From Isotricha intestinalis (lineage: Eukaryota; Ciliophora; Litostomatea; Vestibuliferida; Isotrichidae), in contig JAJJLU010000013.1 of NCBI GenBank assembly GCA_023807065.1, forward strand, positions 1-58,229: a stretch of 58,229 nucleotides of DNA, in the 5' to 3' direction. The first letter of the stretch is position 1; each line of letters starts with the position of its first letter. A program made the position numbers and the translations under genes. Below the pieces are notes generated by a model that saw only the letters and a list, made by a program, of their open reading frames with translations, ran no database searches and had not been told where the DNA came from. Positions 39,344-49,427 of the stretch are shown piece by piece.

Positions 39344-40241
39344 TTTAAATTATTATTAATTATATCTTTAAATAAAAAATTATTTCATTTTTTTTCTGGG
39401 AATTTGATTTAATGCATTCTTATTTTTTTAATAAAATTTGATGATATGAATAAATATTTTTTTAATTTATTTAATATTTTATTTTTCTTATATATTGTCA
39501 TTTTTAAATAATTATTATCATAAATTAAAATTAAAATTTAATATTTTTTTTAAAGAAAAAGAAAAAAGGAAATGAGAAAAAAATATGATCATAATTAAGA
39601 TAAATAAACATAAACATCAAAAGAAAACATAAAATAAAATTAAAATCTTGCTTAAAAATATAAACATAAAATATAAAAAAAGGTATTTAATAAATAAAGT
39701 ATTTTTATTTGAGTATTATACAATAATAGAATTTTATAAAAGGGTTTTTATTATATATTATTTATATTGCTTTTTATCTTTTTTAAACATTTATAATTAA
39801 AAACTCATAGATTTAATTTTCAAAAATTTTTAAAATTCTTTTTTATTTTAAGCTTTGAGATATTTGGAATAATAAAAGAGCAAATATTTATAAAACAACT
39901 TTATCATTTCAAGAAAATTAATGATTAAATTATCTATTAAATTTATAATAATTTTCAAAAAAATAATAAAAATATGGTTTTAAATAAATTATTCTAAGAT
40001 GAAATAATGATAATTCAATTATTTTAAAGGTTGGAGGATTTTATCACAAATATTTTCATTTATATTTTATAACAATATAAATTAATTTAATGGATTAAAA
40101 AATTATATTATTAATTGAAATACTTTTAAATTATTAATCTATAATTTTATTTTAATTTCTGTTTTTAAATAATATTTAAAAAAATAAAATTAAATAAATA
40201 ATATATTATGTGATTCAATTTTACAAATTATATTTTTTATT
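39344..40241. other. long gene-free spacer between divergent genes
   Basis: 898 bases, the largest stretch in the central part of the chromosome with neither a gene nor an evident remnant. It is A/T low-complexity with a few G-containing islands. It contains the 5' regions of the TSUP gene and the PHO80-like cyclin gene. No tRNA-like or G/C-rich structured element was seen. It could hold a replication origin, but nothing in the sequence marks one. Confidence 0.55.
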
Positions 40242-40802
40242 ATGGAGTATGAAAGTTCAAATAGTTTATATGAAACTAATGATTCAAGTATTGAGTCAAG
40301 TATAATGGAAAGTTTTATATGTTTAAAAACAGAAGATTTAATTTCATATATCTCTGATTATTGCAATAAATTAATTGAACAAAATAAAAAGATTAAGATT
40401 AACAGTAAATTAAAAAAAAATGATGTCTTTTATTCAAAATCTATTCCTGATTTAAAAATAAATGAGTTTTTAAACAGAATAAAAAAATATTCTGATATTG
40501 AAGATATAACTTTAATCTCTGCATTTATTTATATAAAAAAATTTATTGAAAAAAACAATTATATTATTTTAAAAAATAACATTCATAGAATTTTAATTGC
40601 ATCATGTACTATAGCTATTAAATTTCTTGAAGATTCAAATTATAAAAATTCATATATGGCAAAAATAGCAGGATTGTCTTTAGAAAATATGAATAAAATT
40701 GAATATTTTTTTTATACCAAATTGAATTTTGATCTATCATTAAATGAAAATGATTTTAAAGAAATCGAAGAACAATTCTTAATCCTAAAAGAACAAATAT
40801 AA
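40242..40802 (+). CDS. PHO80-like (P/U-type) cyclin
   Basis: A 186-residue protein of the compact size usual for this class. Hallmarks: ALISAFIYIKKFIEKN-like helix (about 89-104, reads LISAFIYIKKFIEKN), NIHRILIASCTIAIKFLEDS (118-137), then YKNSYMAKIAGLSLENMNKI (139-158), matching the PHO80/PCL pattern ...AxKFxxDxxxxNxxxAKxxGxSxxExNxxE, and FYTKLNFDLSL. These cyclins activate Pho85/CDK5-type kinases in nutrient and morphogenesis control. The first 60 residues are Ser-rich and polar. Divergent cyclin number two lies at 3469-4452. Confidence 0.88.
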   Translation: MEYESSNSLYETNDSSIESSIMESFICLKTEDLISYISDYCNKLIEQNKKIKINSKLKKNDVFYSKSIPDLKINEFLNRIKKYSDIEDITLISAFIYIKKFIEKNNYIILKNNIHRILIASCTIAIKFLEDSNYKNSYMAKIAGLSLENMNKIEYFFYTKLNFDLSLNENDFKEIEEQFLILKEQI

Positions 40803-41220
40803 TAAAAAATATTTCAAAATTTGTATTATTAATATGGTTATAATTGTTTTGTATTAGTTAGATTTTAAGTTTAAAAATTGTTATATATAGAATAAAAAAT
40901 TTTAATTTTTTTAATATAAAATAATAAGTATCTGTGTTTTAAAATTTTATTTTTTTTAAAAAAAAAATAAAGTAATTAAAAGAAAATAAAAAATAAAAAT
41001 AATAAATTAACTTCAATTACAATTAAAAAAATATAAATAGTAAAATTCTCAAATAGTAAACTTCTTTATTAAAATAAAAATTGATTTTATATTTTTAAAA
41101 GAAAGAAATCAAACAAAAAACGAAAAAAAAAAATAGATTCTCAATTATAATATTTTTTAAAGATAAGAAAAAAAAATTTAAAAAATATATATTTTAAAAT
41201 TTAAATTAAATTTTAAATTA
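40803..41220. other. gene-free spacer
   Basis: 418 bases of A/T-rich sequence upstream of the HMG-box gene, with many A-runs. No coding remnant or RNA was recognised. Confidence 0.55.
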
Positions 41221-41727
41221 ATGAATAAAAGTCCATCAAAGAAATCAAAATCAACAAAAGAAAACTCAAAAAAAGGAAGAGGAAAATCAAAAACTAAAGA
41301 TGAAAATGAGCCAAAAAAACCATTAAATGCTTATTTACTTTTTAGTAATGATTATAGAAAAGAAAGAAAAGGAGAAAAAGTTAAATTACAGGAAATAAGT
41401 ACAAAATGGAAAAATTTAGATAAAGAAAAAAAAAAGAAATATGAAGAAATTTTTCAAAAAAATAAAGCTATTTATGATAAAGAAATGGAAAAATATAATA
41501 AAAATAAAAAAGAAGATAATGATGGGAATAAAAAAAAAGATAAGAAAAGTTCTAAAGATGAAAAAAAAACTTCAAAAAAAAATGAAGAAAAAAAAGAGAA
41601 AAAAGAAAATAAAAAAGCAAAAAAAAAATGTGATTGTGGTAAATGTGATATTTGTAAAAAAGAGAAAAAAAAAGAAGAAAAAAAAGAAAATAAAGAAGAA
41701 GAAGAAGAAATTGAAGAAGAAGAATAA
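41221..41727 (+). CDS. HMG-box chromatin protein with Cys cluster and acidic tail
   Basis: A 168-residue protein. Residues 1-28 are basic and Ser-rich. An HMG box spans about 30-95: EPKKPLNAYLLFSNDYRKER, then STKWKNLDKEKKKKYEEIFQ and YDKEMEKYNK. This is HMGB/NHP6-like, abundant nuclear DNA-bending proteins. A Lys-rich linker follows, then an unusual CDCGKCDICKK cluster (C137, C139, C142, C145) and a terminal Glu run. The acidic tail is known from HMGB1; the four-cysteine cluster is not something I know in this family and could bind zinc or iron. Confidence 0.9.
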   Translation: MNKSPSKKSKSTKENSKKGRGKSKTKDENEPKKPLNAYLLFSNDYRKERKGEKVKLQEISTKWKNLDKEKKKKYEEIFQKNKAIYDKEMEKYNKNKKEDNDGNKKKDKKSSKDEKKTSKKNEEKKEKKENKKAKKKCDCGKCDICKKEKKKEEKKENKEEEEEIEEEE

Positions 41728-41914
41728 ATTATAGAATATAAAAATATCTTATATTAATATTAAGTATAATCTAAAAATTTCATTTTAATATTCATTTAAA
41801 ATTTAAAATTAAAAAATTTAAAAAGGAAAATAATTTTAATATTATAAAAATAAAATAAAATAAGATATAATTAAATCCAAGGCTAAAAAATAAGAAATTA
41901 TAAAAAAGGAAAAA

Positions 41915-43145
41915 ATGCCAAAAAAAAAATTCAATAAACACAGAAAGTATAATAATAAATCAACCAAATAATACAGAAATAAATGAAAAAAAAGTTTTAG
42001 AAACATTAGGTAATTCAATAACAAAAGAAAATAATAAACAAAAAAAATTAGAATACATTCCCACAAATAAAAAAAATAATAAAATAAAAAATAGAATAAA
42101 CACATTTAAGGAAAAATTCAGAAGAAAAAAAGGAATTAAAAGGAAAAAATAAAAAGTCCCTCATAGTAAGATTTTTACATATTCAATATGAATTTAATAC
42201 TAAAATTCAACTTATACTTTCAATTATATCTATAAAAAATTCTAATGTAGAATATGAAATTACAGATATAAGAATTTATGTTGGAAGAACTGATTCTTTA
42301 CATTTTTATAACATTAATGATTATATTAGAAATCAATATGATTAATAAATATGTTGATTCGAAATCAGTAAATTTTACCATTATTTTTCTATTGCATGTA
42401 TATTGTTTTATTGATTTCTATTTATTTTGATGATATTATTTTTTATCAATTAATTAATAATTCTGAATTTAAAAATTATGTAATTATCTTTGAATCAAGA
42501 GAAAAATCGTTTAATTTTATTTATATTATATTTATTTTTGGGCTACAATGCCAATAACTTATGGCATAATTTATAAAATTTCATTCAGAAAAATTTGATT
42601 GTAATTATCAAGTTGCATTAAATTAATATTTATCGCATTTTGCTTATTTTAAATGTTTTTTTTATGTTCATATAATATGAGAATATTTGAGAGATATCTT
42701 GAAACAAATTCAGGAACAAAATTTGGTCATTTTTACAATGATTCATGGTTTATATTTATAATAATGACTACAGTAGATTCTGATGATTTAGCTCCTATAC
42801 ATGAATTAGTAAAATTTTTGTTATTATTATTTTCCTTGTTGGGATAGCTGTCTCTTGTATTTCTAATTTCTTTCAGAAAATAATGAATTTTCTATCTTTC
42901 AAATCCTCATAAAAACTATTTTATTGAAGGTAAAAATGAAGTTGAGTTAATGATGGTTATGAGATATATTAACATTTTAAAAAAATTAAAAAAGAGGAAA
43001 ATCTAAATTTTTGGAAAAAATAAAATTGCAAAAGATTATTATTAGATACTTTTGCTTCTTTAATGATTTTGATGAATTAATGAATTATTTAAATTATATT
43101 GAAAATAATATTGTAATGATGGAAGAAAATAAAATATTATTTTGA
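41915..43145 (+). pseudogene. decayed K+ channel gene (SK/Kv-like pore remnant)
   Basis: From an ATG at 41915 the three frames hold successive fragments of one channel: a charged N-terminus, membrane-helix fragments (FYCMYIVLLISIYF near 42390, FNFIYIIFIFGLQC near 42520) and a pore region on an open piece at 42653-42847. The latter reads NMRIFERYLETNSG, then YNDSWFIFIIMTTV, then a P-loop end at 42767-42787. Where K+ channels have TTVGYGD, this has TTVDSDD, so the selectivity filter is destroyed. The last helix continues after a frameshift (GIAVSCISNFF), and a cytosolic helix fragment (NYLNYIENNIVMMEENK) ends at 43145. At least four frame breaks and in-frame stops are present, so it is non-functional. 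Confidence 0.82.
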
Positions 43146-43397
43146 TTAAATTTCTCATTGAAAAAAGAAGAATTTAAAAAAGTCAACAAAATCGTAAAAG
43201 TAATTCTTCTAGTTCGAGTTCAAATTCAATTTTCTTCCTTTAATTAAGGAAAAAGTATAATTAAAATTATTTATATTTTTTATTTAAATATTCTTATTAA
43301 AATATTTAAAATATTCCAAATATAAAAATGAATAATATTTAACTTATATTTTTTTTCAATTTTATTTTTCAAATAATTTTCTTTAAAATATTATATA

Positions 43398-45188
43398 ATG
43401 GATTATAAATCTTATGATGAAATAAATAAAAAAATTTTATTGAATAATTCAAAAGTTGAAGAAGCAATAATAGAAAATGAGCCAATAGAAAATACATATA
43501 ATATTATTTCTCCAAATAATTTTTCTATATTTCCATATATATTTTTAGGTAGATTAAAACAAACATTCATTTCTCCAATAACAAAAAAAAAAACAACAAG
43601 TACAGGAATTGGAATTTTAATTGGTGATGATATTGTTTTAACAACAGCTCATAATTTATATTTAGGAAAAGATTATGAAATTTTAAAAATTGAATTTATT
43701 CCTTTGATTAATGGTAAAATTGAATTAATAAAACCAGTTATATGCAAAAAATATGTTATATCAAAAAAATTTGAAGAATTAAAAAATGAAAATAAATATA
43801 ATGATAATAATATTCTTCCTTATGATTATGGAATTTGCTTTCTTAATTCTTTTTTAGGAAGAGAAATTATAAGAATGTTTGAACTTGAAAATGAAGAACA
43901 ATTTAAATTTTTTCATGATAATAGATTTTTTCAATATTTTATTGATCAAGTAAATTATACAGAAAAAATAATTTCTTCTTTTAATAATGGAAAAATAGAT
44001 ATGAAAATTTCAATGATAAGTTATATTAAGCTTGAAGAACAATATTTAAATGATCCTTATTTTAAATATTCAAATAATATTAAAAAACATAAATCAAGTT
44101 TTTATAAAAATTACTCTTTAAGATATAGTAATTTTTCTTCTAATGAAATATGTACCACAAGAGAAAGTACAATTAATGAAGAAAAAAATAGAATTTCTAT
44201 TTCTTTTAGAAATAGTTTTTTTAATCAAAATATTTTATTTGTTGATTCTTATTATATATTGAAAGAAAATAATTTAAATGATGAAAAAAAAGATGATTTT
44301 TCTTTTATAGATTCAATTCCAAATTATGTTCTTTGTGAAAGTAAAGGAAAAGCATTTAAAAAAATGAATATAAATATAATTAAAGAAGAAAATTCAACAA
44401 ACAATGAATATGAATTGGATTATACAATAACTACATATTGTGGTCAATCAGGTTCTCCAATTTTTGCAAGAATTAAAAATAAAAAATTTAAAGGGAAACA
44501 TAATTATATTTTAATTGGAATTCATTCTCGTTCTTCTTATCAAATTGAACCTATTTCAAAAAGACACAGTTTATCTTATATTAAAAATTCAATTATTAGT
44601 TCTTCTGGTTTTTCTTTATATAATATTGGATTGTTGATTAATACAAATATTCATAATAATATTATTAAAATTTCAGATGAAACTCCTTTAGATAGTTATA
44701 AACATAAAAAAATTGTTCATTTAAATGATTATATTATAATTAAATGTATTTTCCAATATGAAATTATTTTCATTGGATTATTTAATAAAATTTTCCCTTT
44801 TCATTTTATATTTTCTATTTTGTCAAATAATTATTTTTCCATAAATGAGGAAAATATATTAATAGAAATTGATAATATTTTATATAATTATAATGAAGTT
44901 AAATTATCAAATAAAAAAATTGAAAATATTATTAAAAAAGAAGAATATAAAATTTCATTGAATATATTATTTAATTATGGAAAAATTATAAAGTCAATTT
45001 CAAATAAATTAATATATAAAATTAGAGAAATAAGTGGCTTTAATAGTTATAAAAAAAAAAATAAATATGAATGTATAGTATGGAATATCCATTCAGAATT
45101 AAAATGTGTTTATTATAAAAATCAATTTTTATATTCACTTCTTTATAATGAAATACAAAAAGAAGTGATGAAAAATTTTTTGATATAA
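43398..45188 (+). CDS. trypsin-like serine protease (S1B/V8-like), intracellular
   Basis: A 596-residue protein without a signal peptide. Catalytic triad in order: His85 in VLTTAHNLYLG, Asp143 in PYDYGICFLN, Ser351 in TYCGQSGSPIFAR (GxSGSP), followed by ILIGIHSRSS, the usual post-Ser strand. The N-terminal strand TSTGIGILIGDDIVLTTAHN is typical of V8/glutamyl-endopeptidase-like enzymes. A polar insertion of about 120 residues separates the Asp and Ser segments, and 200 residues follow the protease core with no recognised domain (it includes FIGLFNKIFPFHFIFSILS and YNYNEVKLSNKKIEN). All catalytic residues are intact, so activity is plausible. Confidence 0.83.
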   Translation: MDYKSYDEINKKILLNNSKVEEAIIENEPIENTYNIISPNNFSIFPYIFLGRLKQTFISPITKKKTTSTGIGILIGDDIVLTTAHNLYLGKDYEILKIEFIPLINGKIELIKPVICKKYVISKKFEELKNENKYNDNNILPYDYGICFLNSFLGREIIRMFELENEEQFKFFHDNRFFQYFIDQVNYTEKIISSFNNGKIDMKISMISYIKLEEQYLNDPYFKYSNNIKKHKSSFYKNYSLRYSNFSSNEICTTRESTINEEKNRISISFRNSFFNQNILFVDSYYILKENNLNDEKKDDFSFIDSIPNYVLCESKGKAFKKMNINIIKEENSTNNEYELDYTITTYCGQSGSPIFARIKNKKFKGKHNYILIGIHSRSSYQIEPISKRHSLSYIKNSIISSSGFSLYNIGLLINTNIHNNIIKISDETPLDSYKHKKIVHLNDYIIIKCIFQYEIIFIGLFNKIFPFHFIFSILSNNYFSINEENILIEIDNILYNYNEVKLSNKKIENIIKKEEYKISLNILFNYGKIIKSISNKLIYKIREISGFNSYKKKNKYECIVWNIHSELKCVYYKNQFLYSLLYNEIQKEVMKNFLI

Positions 45189-45584
45189 ATAACAAAAAGT
45201 TTAATTTAAAATATATATTTATTTTGAAAATAAATAAATAGTAAATATATATATATTTTAAATTTATAAAATAATTTCAAAAAAAATTAAAGTTTTGAAA
45301 ATTGTAATAAATATATATAAATAGTTTAAAAAATTTGACAAATAAATTTTTTATATTAATAAATATAATAATAACTAGTAAAAAGATATATTAATTGTTT
45401 TTTATACAATTTATTCCTTATTCTTGAATTTATTATTTATATAAATTAAAGCAGTTGAATAAAGGGTTAATTTTTATTTAATTATTTATTAAATTCAATT
45501 TTCATCTAGTAAAAAATATTTTTTTAAATATATTTTTTGAACTGTTAATTGAATTTTCACCAATATATATAAAAAAATATACAA
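45189..45584. other. spacer between convergent genes
   Basis: 396 bases holding the 3' regions of the protease gene and the Myb gene; T/A runs and TATA-type dinucleotide stretches only. Confidence 0.55.
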
Positions 45585-46541
45585 TTAATTAATTAGTCCA
45601 TTAAAATTTGATAATATTATTTCATGATGACCATTACCATCATTATTTAAATCAAATAAAGAATTATTTTCATCTTTTTCATTTTTTTTATTCATATTAT
45701 TTTCAAATAATTCAAAATTAATAATAAAAGGATCGTTTTTTCTATCTTCGGTTTGATTATCTAAATAATTTAAATATGAAGAAGAAGAATTTGGAAAATT
45801 TTCTTTTCTTTTTTTTTCAATAAAATTATTTCCTAAACTTTCACTTAAAGTTGAATGAGATTTTTTTGAATTTTCTTTATTTGAATTATCTTTTTTAATA
45901 TTAAATATATTTTCTTTAATTTTTTTGACTTTTTTCTTAGGAATATTTACTTCATTATCTTTATCATCTGATAAATCTAAAGTATTAATAATTATTTTAT
46001 TATTATTAATGTTCTTATTAGTCTCTTTATTATTATGATTTTCTTTTTCTTCTTTTGAAATAGTTTCTTCAACATTAGAACAATTTGAAAGTATATTCAT
46101 CAACTTTTTTTTTTGCTCTTGATTTAATTGTCCATTTTGTAAATTACTTTTATCAAAATTATTTAATAAATCAAAGAAAAATTTAATAGAAAAATTTTCA
46201 TTTCTTTCTGAAATTTCTTTATTATTTAATAAAATACTTTTATCTTCTGTAATTTTTAAATCATTTTTAATTCTTAAAAAAAATTTCTGAGCATGAGAAC
46301 GTGCTTGAGTAGAAGATCTAGTTTTAATAAGTTTTTGAACTTTTTTCCAATCATTTCCATATTCTAAAATTCCAACAATAAATTTTTTATGTTCTTCTGT
46401 ATTCCATCTCCCTTTATTAAATTTAGATGTTGTTACATTTTCTTTTTCTTTTTCATTGATTAATAAATCATCTGTCATTTGAATTGAAATTTTATTTGGA
46501 TATAAATTATTTACTATAACTTGAGGAATGTCATTACTCAT
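45585..46541 (-). CDS. SHAQKYF-class single Myb-repeat protein
   Basis: A 318-residue protein. Residues 41-92 form a Myb/SANT repeat: KGRWNTEEHKKFIVGILEYG, NDWKKVQKLIKTRSSTQARS, HAQKFFLRIKND. The motif SHAQKFF (82-88) is the hallmark of the SHAQKYF class, DNA-binding proteins known from plants and protists. The remainder is Asn/Lys/Ser-rich and disordered, with no second domain. Likely a nuclear transcription regulator; targets unknown. Confidence 0.88.
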   Translation of the reverse strand: MSNDIPQVIVNNLYPNKISIQMTDDLLINEKEKENVTTSKFNKGRWNTEEHKKFIVGILEYGNDWKKVQKLIKTRSSTQARSHAQKFFLRIKNDLKITEDKSILLNNKEISERNENFSIKFFFDLLNNFDKSNLQNGQLNQEQKKKLMNILSNCSNVEETISKEEKENHNNKETNKNINNNKIIINTLDLSDDKDNEVNIPKKKVKKIKENIFNIKKDNSNKENSKKSHSTLSESLGNNFIEKKRKENFPNSSSSYLNYLDNQTEDRKNDPFIINFELFENNMNKKNEKDENNSLFDLNNDGNGHHEIILSNFNGLIN

Positions 46542-47332
46542 TTTATCAATTATGTGTTTGTTGGATTTAATTTATAAATTTTCATTCATTAACTTTATAT
46601 ACATTTAACAGGAAATAATTTTTTTCTTTTGTATTTATTTGTTTAATTTAAATAAAAAGAAAAAATTAAGATATTAAAAAAAGAATACTTTATATATGAT
46701 TTCTAAATATGATTTACTTTTCAATATATTTTTTTTTTTAAAAGAATAAAGAATACAATCAATAATTCTTTAATTTTTCTATATTTTTTATCTATAATGA
46801 TGAGAATTACTTTAAATAAAATTTCAGAAACTCTTATTTCTATAAATCACTTTATTTCTTTAAAAAAAGAATTTCAAATTTATTTTTCATTTCAATTATC
46901 AACAAATTTATTTAAATTTCATTGTTAAAAATTAAGTTCTTTCTAATATTTTAACTTTATAAATCTCAAAAATTGTTTTTAATTGTGAAAATTCTTTTTT
47001 ATTATAACATAATATTTAAATTATTTTTCAATCTATAAATAAGAAAAAGAAGAATAATCAATATATTCATTTTATAAATTATTTCTGTATTGAAAATAGA
47101 AGAAATTTATTTTTTTATCCTTAATATTAACATTAAGTTTATTATAAAATTTTTATCATAAATATTAACTCAATCATTAATTATTTAATGGAAAATATAG
47201 TAAATGGATAAATTTTTCTTACCACAAGAATCAAATATAATAAATTTTCTAGATTATTCTTTATTAAATAAATTATTTTTAATATCTTCATTATAAATAA
47301 ATATTTCTATATTAATTTAATAATAATTTTAA
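46542..47332. other. long gene-free spacer between divergent genes
   Basis: 791 bases. Two very short open frames (a 43-codon one near 46799 and a 30-codon one at 47204) are probably chance. No RNA gene, repeat or convincing remnant seen. It contains the upstream regions of the Myb gene (minus) and the membrane protein gene (plus). Confidence 0.5.
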
Positions 47333-48916
47333 ATGTTTCAAAAGTTATCTTCAAATTTTTCAATTAAATTACATTCATATATAACAGATTTAGATGCTTT
47401 TGGAATAGTTTATTCTCCAAATTTTTTTGGTAAAAGTCAAATAAAAAGTATATATGGAGGTTTATTAACAATTCTACTTATGATTTTAGGAGTAATTAAA
47501 ATAGGACAATTAATAAATAGAGCAAGTTTAAAAAGTGATTTTTACACAATAAGTGAAAAAAAAATAAATTCAGATACTGAAATTAAATTAAAGAATATTT
47601 CTTTATCTTTTTGTGTTGAAAGTGTATATGATGAAATTTATGAATATTTAGCTTTTGAACCTTTCATTGATTCTTTATTGGGAGAATCTTCTGAAGTTGA
47701 AAAAATAAATACTAAATTAGGAGGAGTTCTTACATATTCTTGTTATAGATATGATTTATCAAATTTATTTCTTGAAGATAGTGAAAATGTTTTTTTATTA
47801 AGAACTTTAGATACTTTTATTATTGGATATGAATATTACTTACCTTTAAGATTAACTTTAATTTATGATCAAGTCTTTATTGATGATTCTAATTATTTTC
47901 ATCCTGTTTCGTATAAAAGAAACATGATGGAAACTCAACAAATAAATTATTTCAATTATGATTTAGATTGTGTTGTTGATGAAATAAACGTTAAATATAG
48001 TAATAAATTTAGTTTTTTATTTTTTTATCATGATTATGAAGAAGAAAATACTTATCCAACAATAACAGAATGTAAATTAAGTCCTAGTACAGCTCCTTAT
48101 AAAGGAAGTTTACATATTAAACTTAAACTTTCTGGATGGAAATATAAATATACTTTCATTGGATATGATATTAGAAGATTAGTTTCAGAATTTGGAGGTT
48201 ATTTTCAAGTTTTAAATTTATCAATTGGTATAATTGCTTCTTTAATTAATAAATTAGTTCTGAACAATAGATTAATGTCTAACTTCAAACAAAAAATTTC
48301 ATATTTTAGAGATTTTAAAAATCAAACAAATAAAAATTCAAAAAATGATGATGAATTATCAAAAACTCAAATTTTAGGAATAAAATTAAAAAGATTAACT
48401 GATGATGTTAGTAAAAATGAAATAAAAAGAGAAGTGTCTCCTCATAATAAATATAAACTAAATATATTATCAAATATTATTAAAATTGATGAAGAACCAA
48501 GTAAAGAATATAGTTATAAAAGAAATTCAATAAATTCAATGGGAAATGGAAATAAAATGAATAAATTACTTCAAGATAATATTCTTTTTTTTCTTGATAT
48601 TTTAAAAAAAAATGAATTAAATGGTTCATTTTATTTAAAATCAAAAAAAAAAAATTATGAAGAAATTAAACAATTTAAATATGTTTTTGATTGTCATTCA
48701 ATTTATCAATTATATAAAGATGTTAAACTTTTAGAATTTCTATGTTTAAATACTGAAAATTCTGAAGCTTATTATAAATTTAGAAAGGTTCCTTTAAATA
48801 TTCAAAAACTTGAAAAATGTATTAATAGGATTATTATTGAAAATGAAGAAAAAGAATATTTTGAAAATTTAGAAGAAAAAATTAAAATAATTTTTAATTG
48901 TATAATTAAATTTTAA
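47333..48916 (+). CDS. two-ended membrane protein with Erv41/46-like N-terminus
   Basis: A 527-residue protein. It opens ITDLDAFGIVYSPNFFGKSQ, followed by SIYGGLLTILLMILGVIKIG (about 43-62), very like the ERGIC_N pattern LDAFxK...RTxxGGxxT then helix. Residues 65-265 are a luminal/extracellular domain. RRLVSEFGGYFQVLNLSIGI (about 283-302) leads into a second helix. The remaining 200 residues are polar, with a small helical end (FRKVPLNIQKLEKCINRIII). The FGGYFQ segment parallels GGxFxV of Erv41/46 and FGGTTQ of the gene at 25331. Function inferred only by pattern; family members are common in ciliates and largely uncharacterised. Confidence 0.7.
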   Translation: MFQKLSSNFSIKLHSYITDLDAFGIVYSPNFFGKSQIKSIYGGLLTILLMILGVIKIGQLINRASLKSDFYTISEKKINSDTEIKLKNISLSFCVESVYDEIYEYLAFEPFIDSLLGESSEVEKINTKLGGVLTYSCYRYDLSNLFLEDSENVFLLRTLDTFIIGYEYYLPLRLTLIYDQVFIDDSNYFHPVSYKRNMMETQQINYFNYDLDCVVDEINVKYSNKFSFLFFYHDYEEENTYPTITECKLSPSTAPYKGSLHIKLKLSGWKYKYTFIGYDIRRLVSEFGGYFQVLNLSIGIIASLINKLVLNNRLMSNFKQKISYFRDFKNQTNKNSKNDDELSKTQILGIKLKRLTDDVSKNEIKREVSPHNKYKLNILSNIIKIDEEPSKEYSYKRNSINSMGNGNKMNKLLQDNILFFLDILKKNELNGSFYLKSKKKNYEEIKQFKYVFDCHSIYQLYKDVKLLEFLCLNTENSEAYYKFRKVPLNIQKLEKCINRIIIENEEKEYFENLEEKIKIIFNCIIKF

Positions 48917-49427
48917 TCAGAATAAAAAGTAAGAGATTAATGATAATTATTTTTCATTCAATTATCTAATGATATTTTTTATTATATAATATAAGGTAAA
49001 AATTAGTTTTATTATTTTTTTTCTTTTAAATTATATGAAAATTTTGTTTCTTTATTTGCTTTCTATCTATATCTTTATATACATTTTTTATTTATTTTTT
49101 CAACAAAATTTTTAATATATAAATTAATACAACAATTATATAATCCTTAAAAATTTATAATCTTTGAAAAATAATTGAAAAAAATATCTAATTTTTTTAT
49201 TATTTTCATTTAATCATATAATTTATTTTTTATTTTTTTTTTTTAAAAAATTAAATTAAAATTGATTTACTTTTTTGCATATTTATTTAATACCAATATT
49301 TATTTTATTTAAATTTAATTCTTATTTATATTTTAACTCAAAATTATATTCTTTATAATTAAAATATTTACAAATAGACTAAATTTTTTTTTTGAATAAA
49401 TTTAAATTACTATTTTTTTCCTTTATT
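48917..49427. other. spacer between convergent genes
   Basis: 511 bases between two converging 3' ends; A/T-rich with long T runs, and no recognisable feature. Confidence 0.55.

Noticed and set aside
41842..42105. Minus-strand 87-codon hydrophobic frame
   Set aside because: Antisense of a Lys/Asn-rich stretch; poly-Leu/Phe/Tyr composition is typical of such shadows here.
42653..42847. 64-codon frame as a small membrane protein gene
   Set aside because: It is the pore piece of a broken K+ channel gene, with continuation in other frames on both sides.
47204..47296. 30-codon frame MDKFFLPQESN... as an upstream exon of the membrane protein gene
   Set aside because: The membrane protein has a good start at 47333 with its full N-terminal motif, and no splice pair joins the two convincingly.
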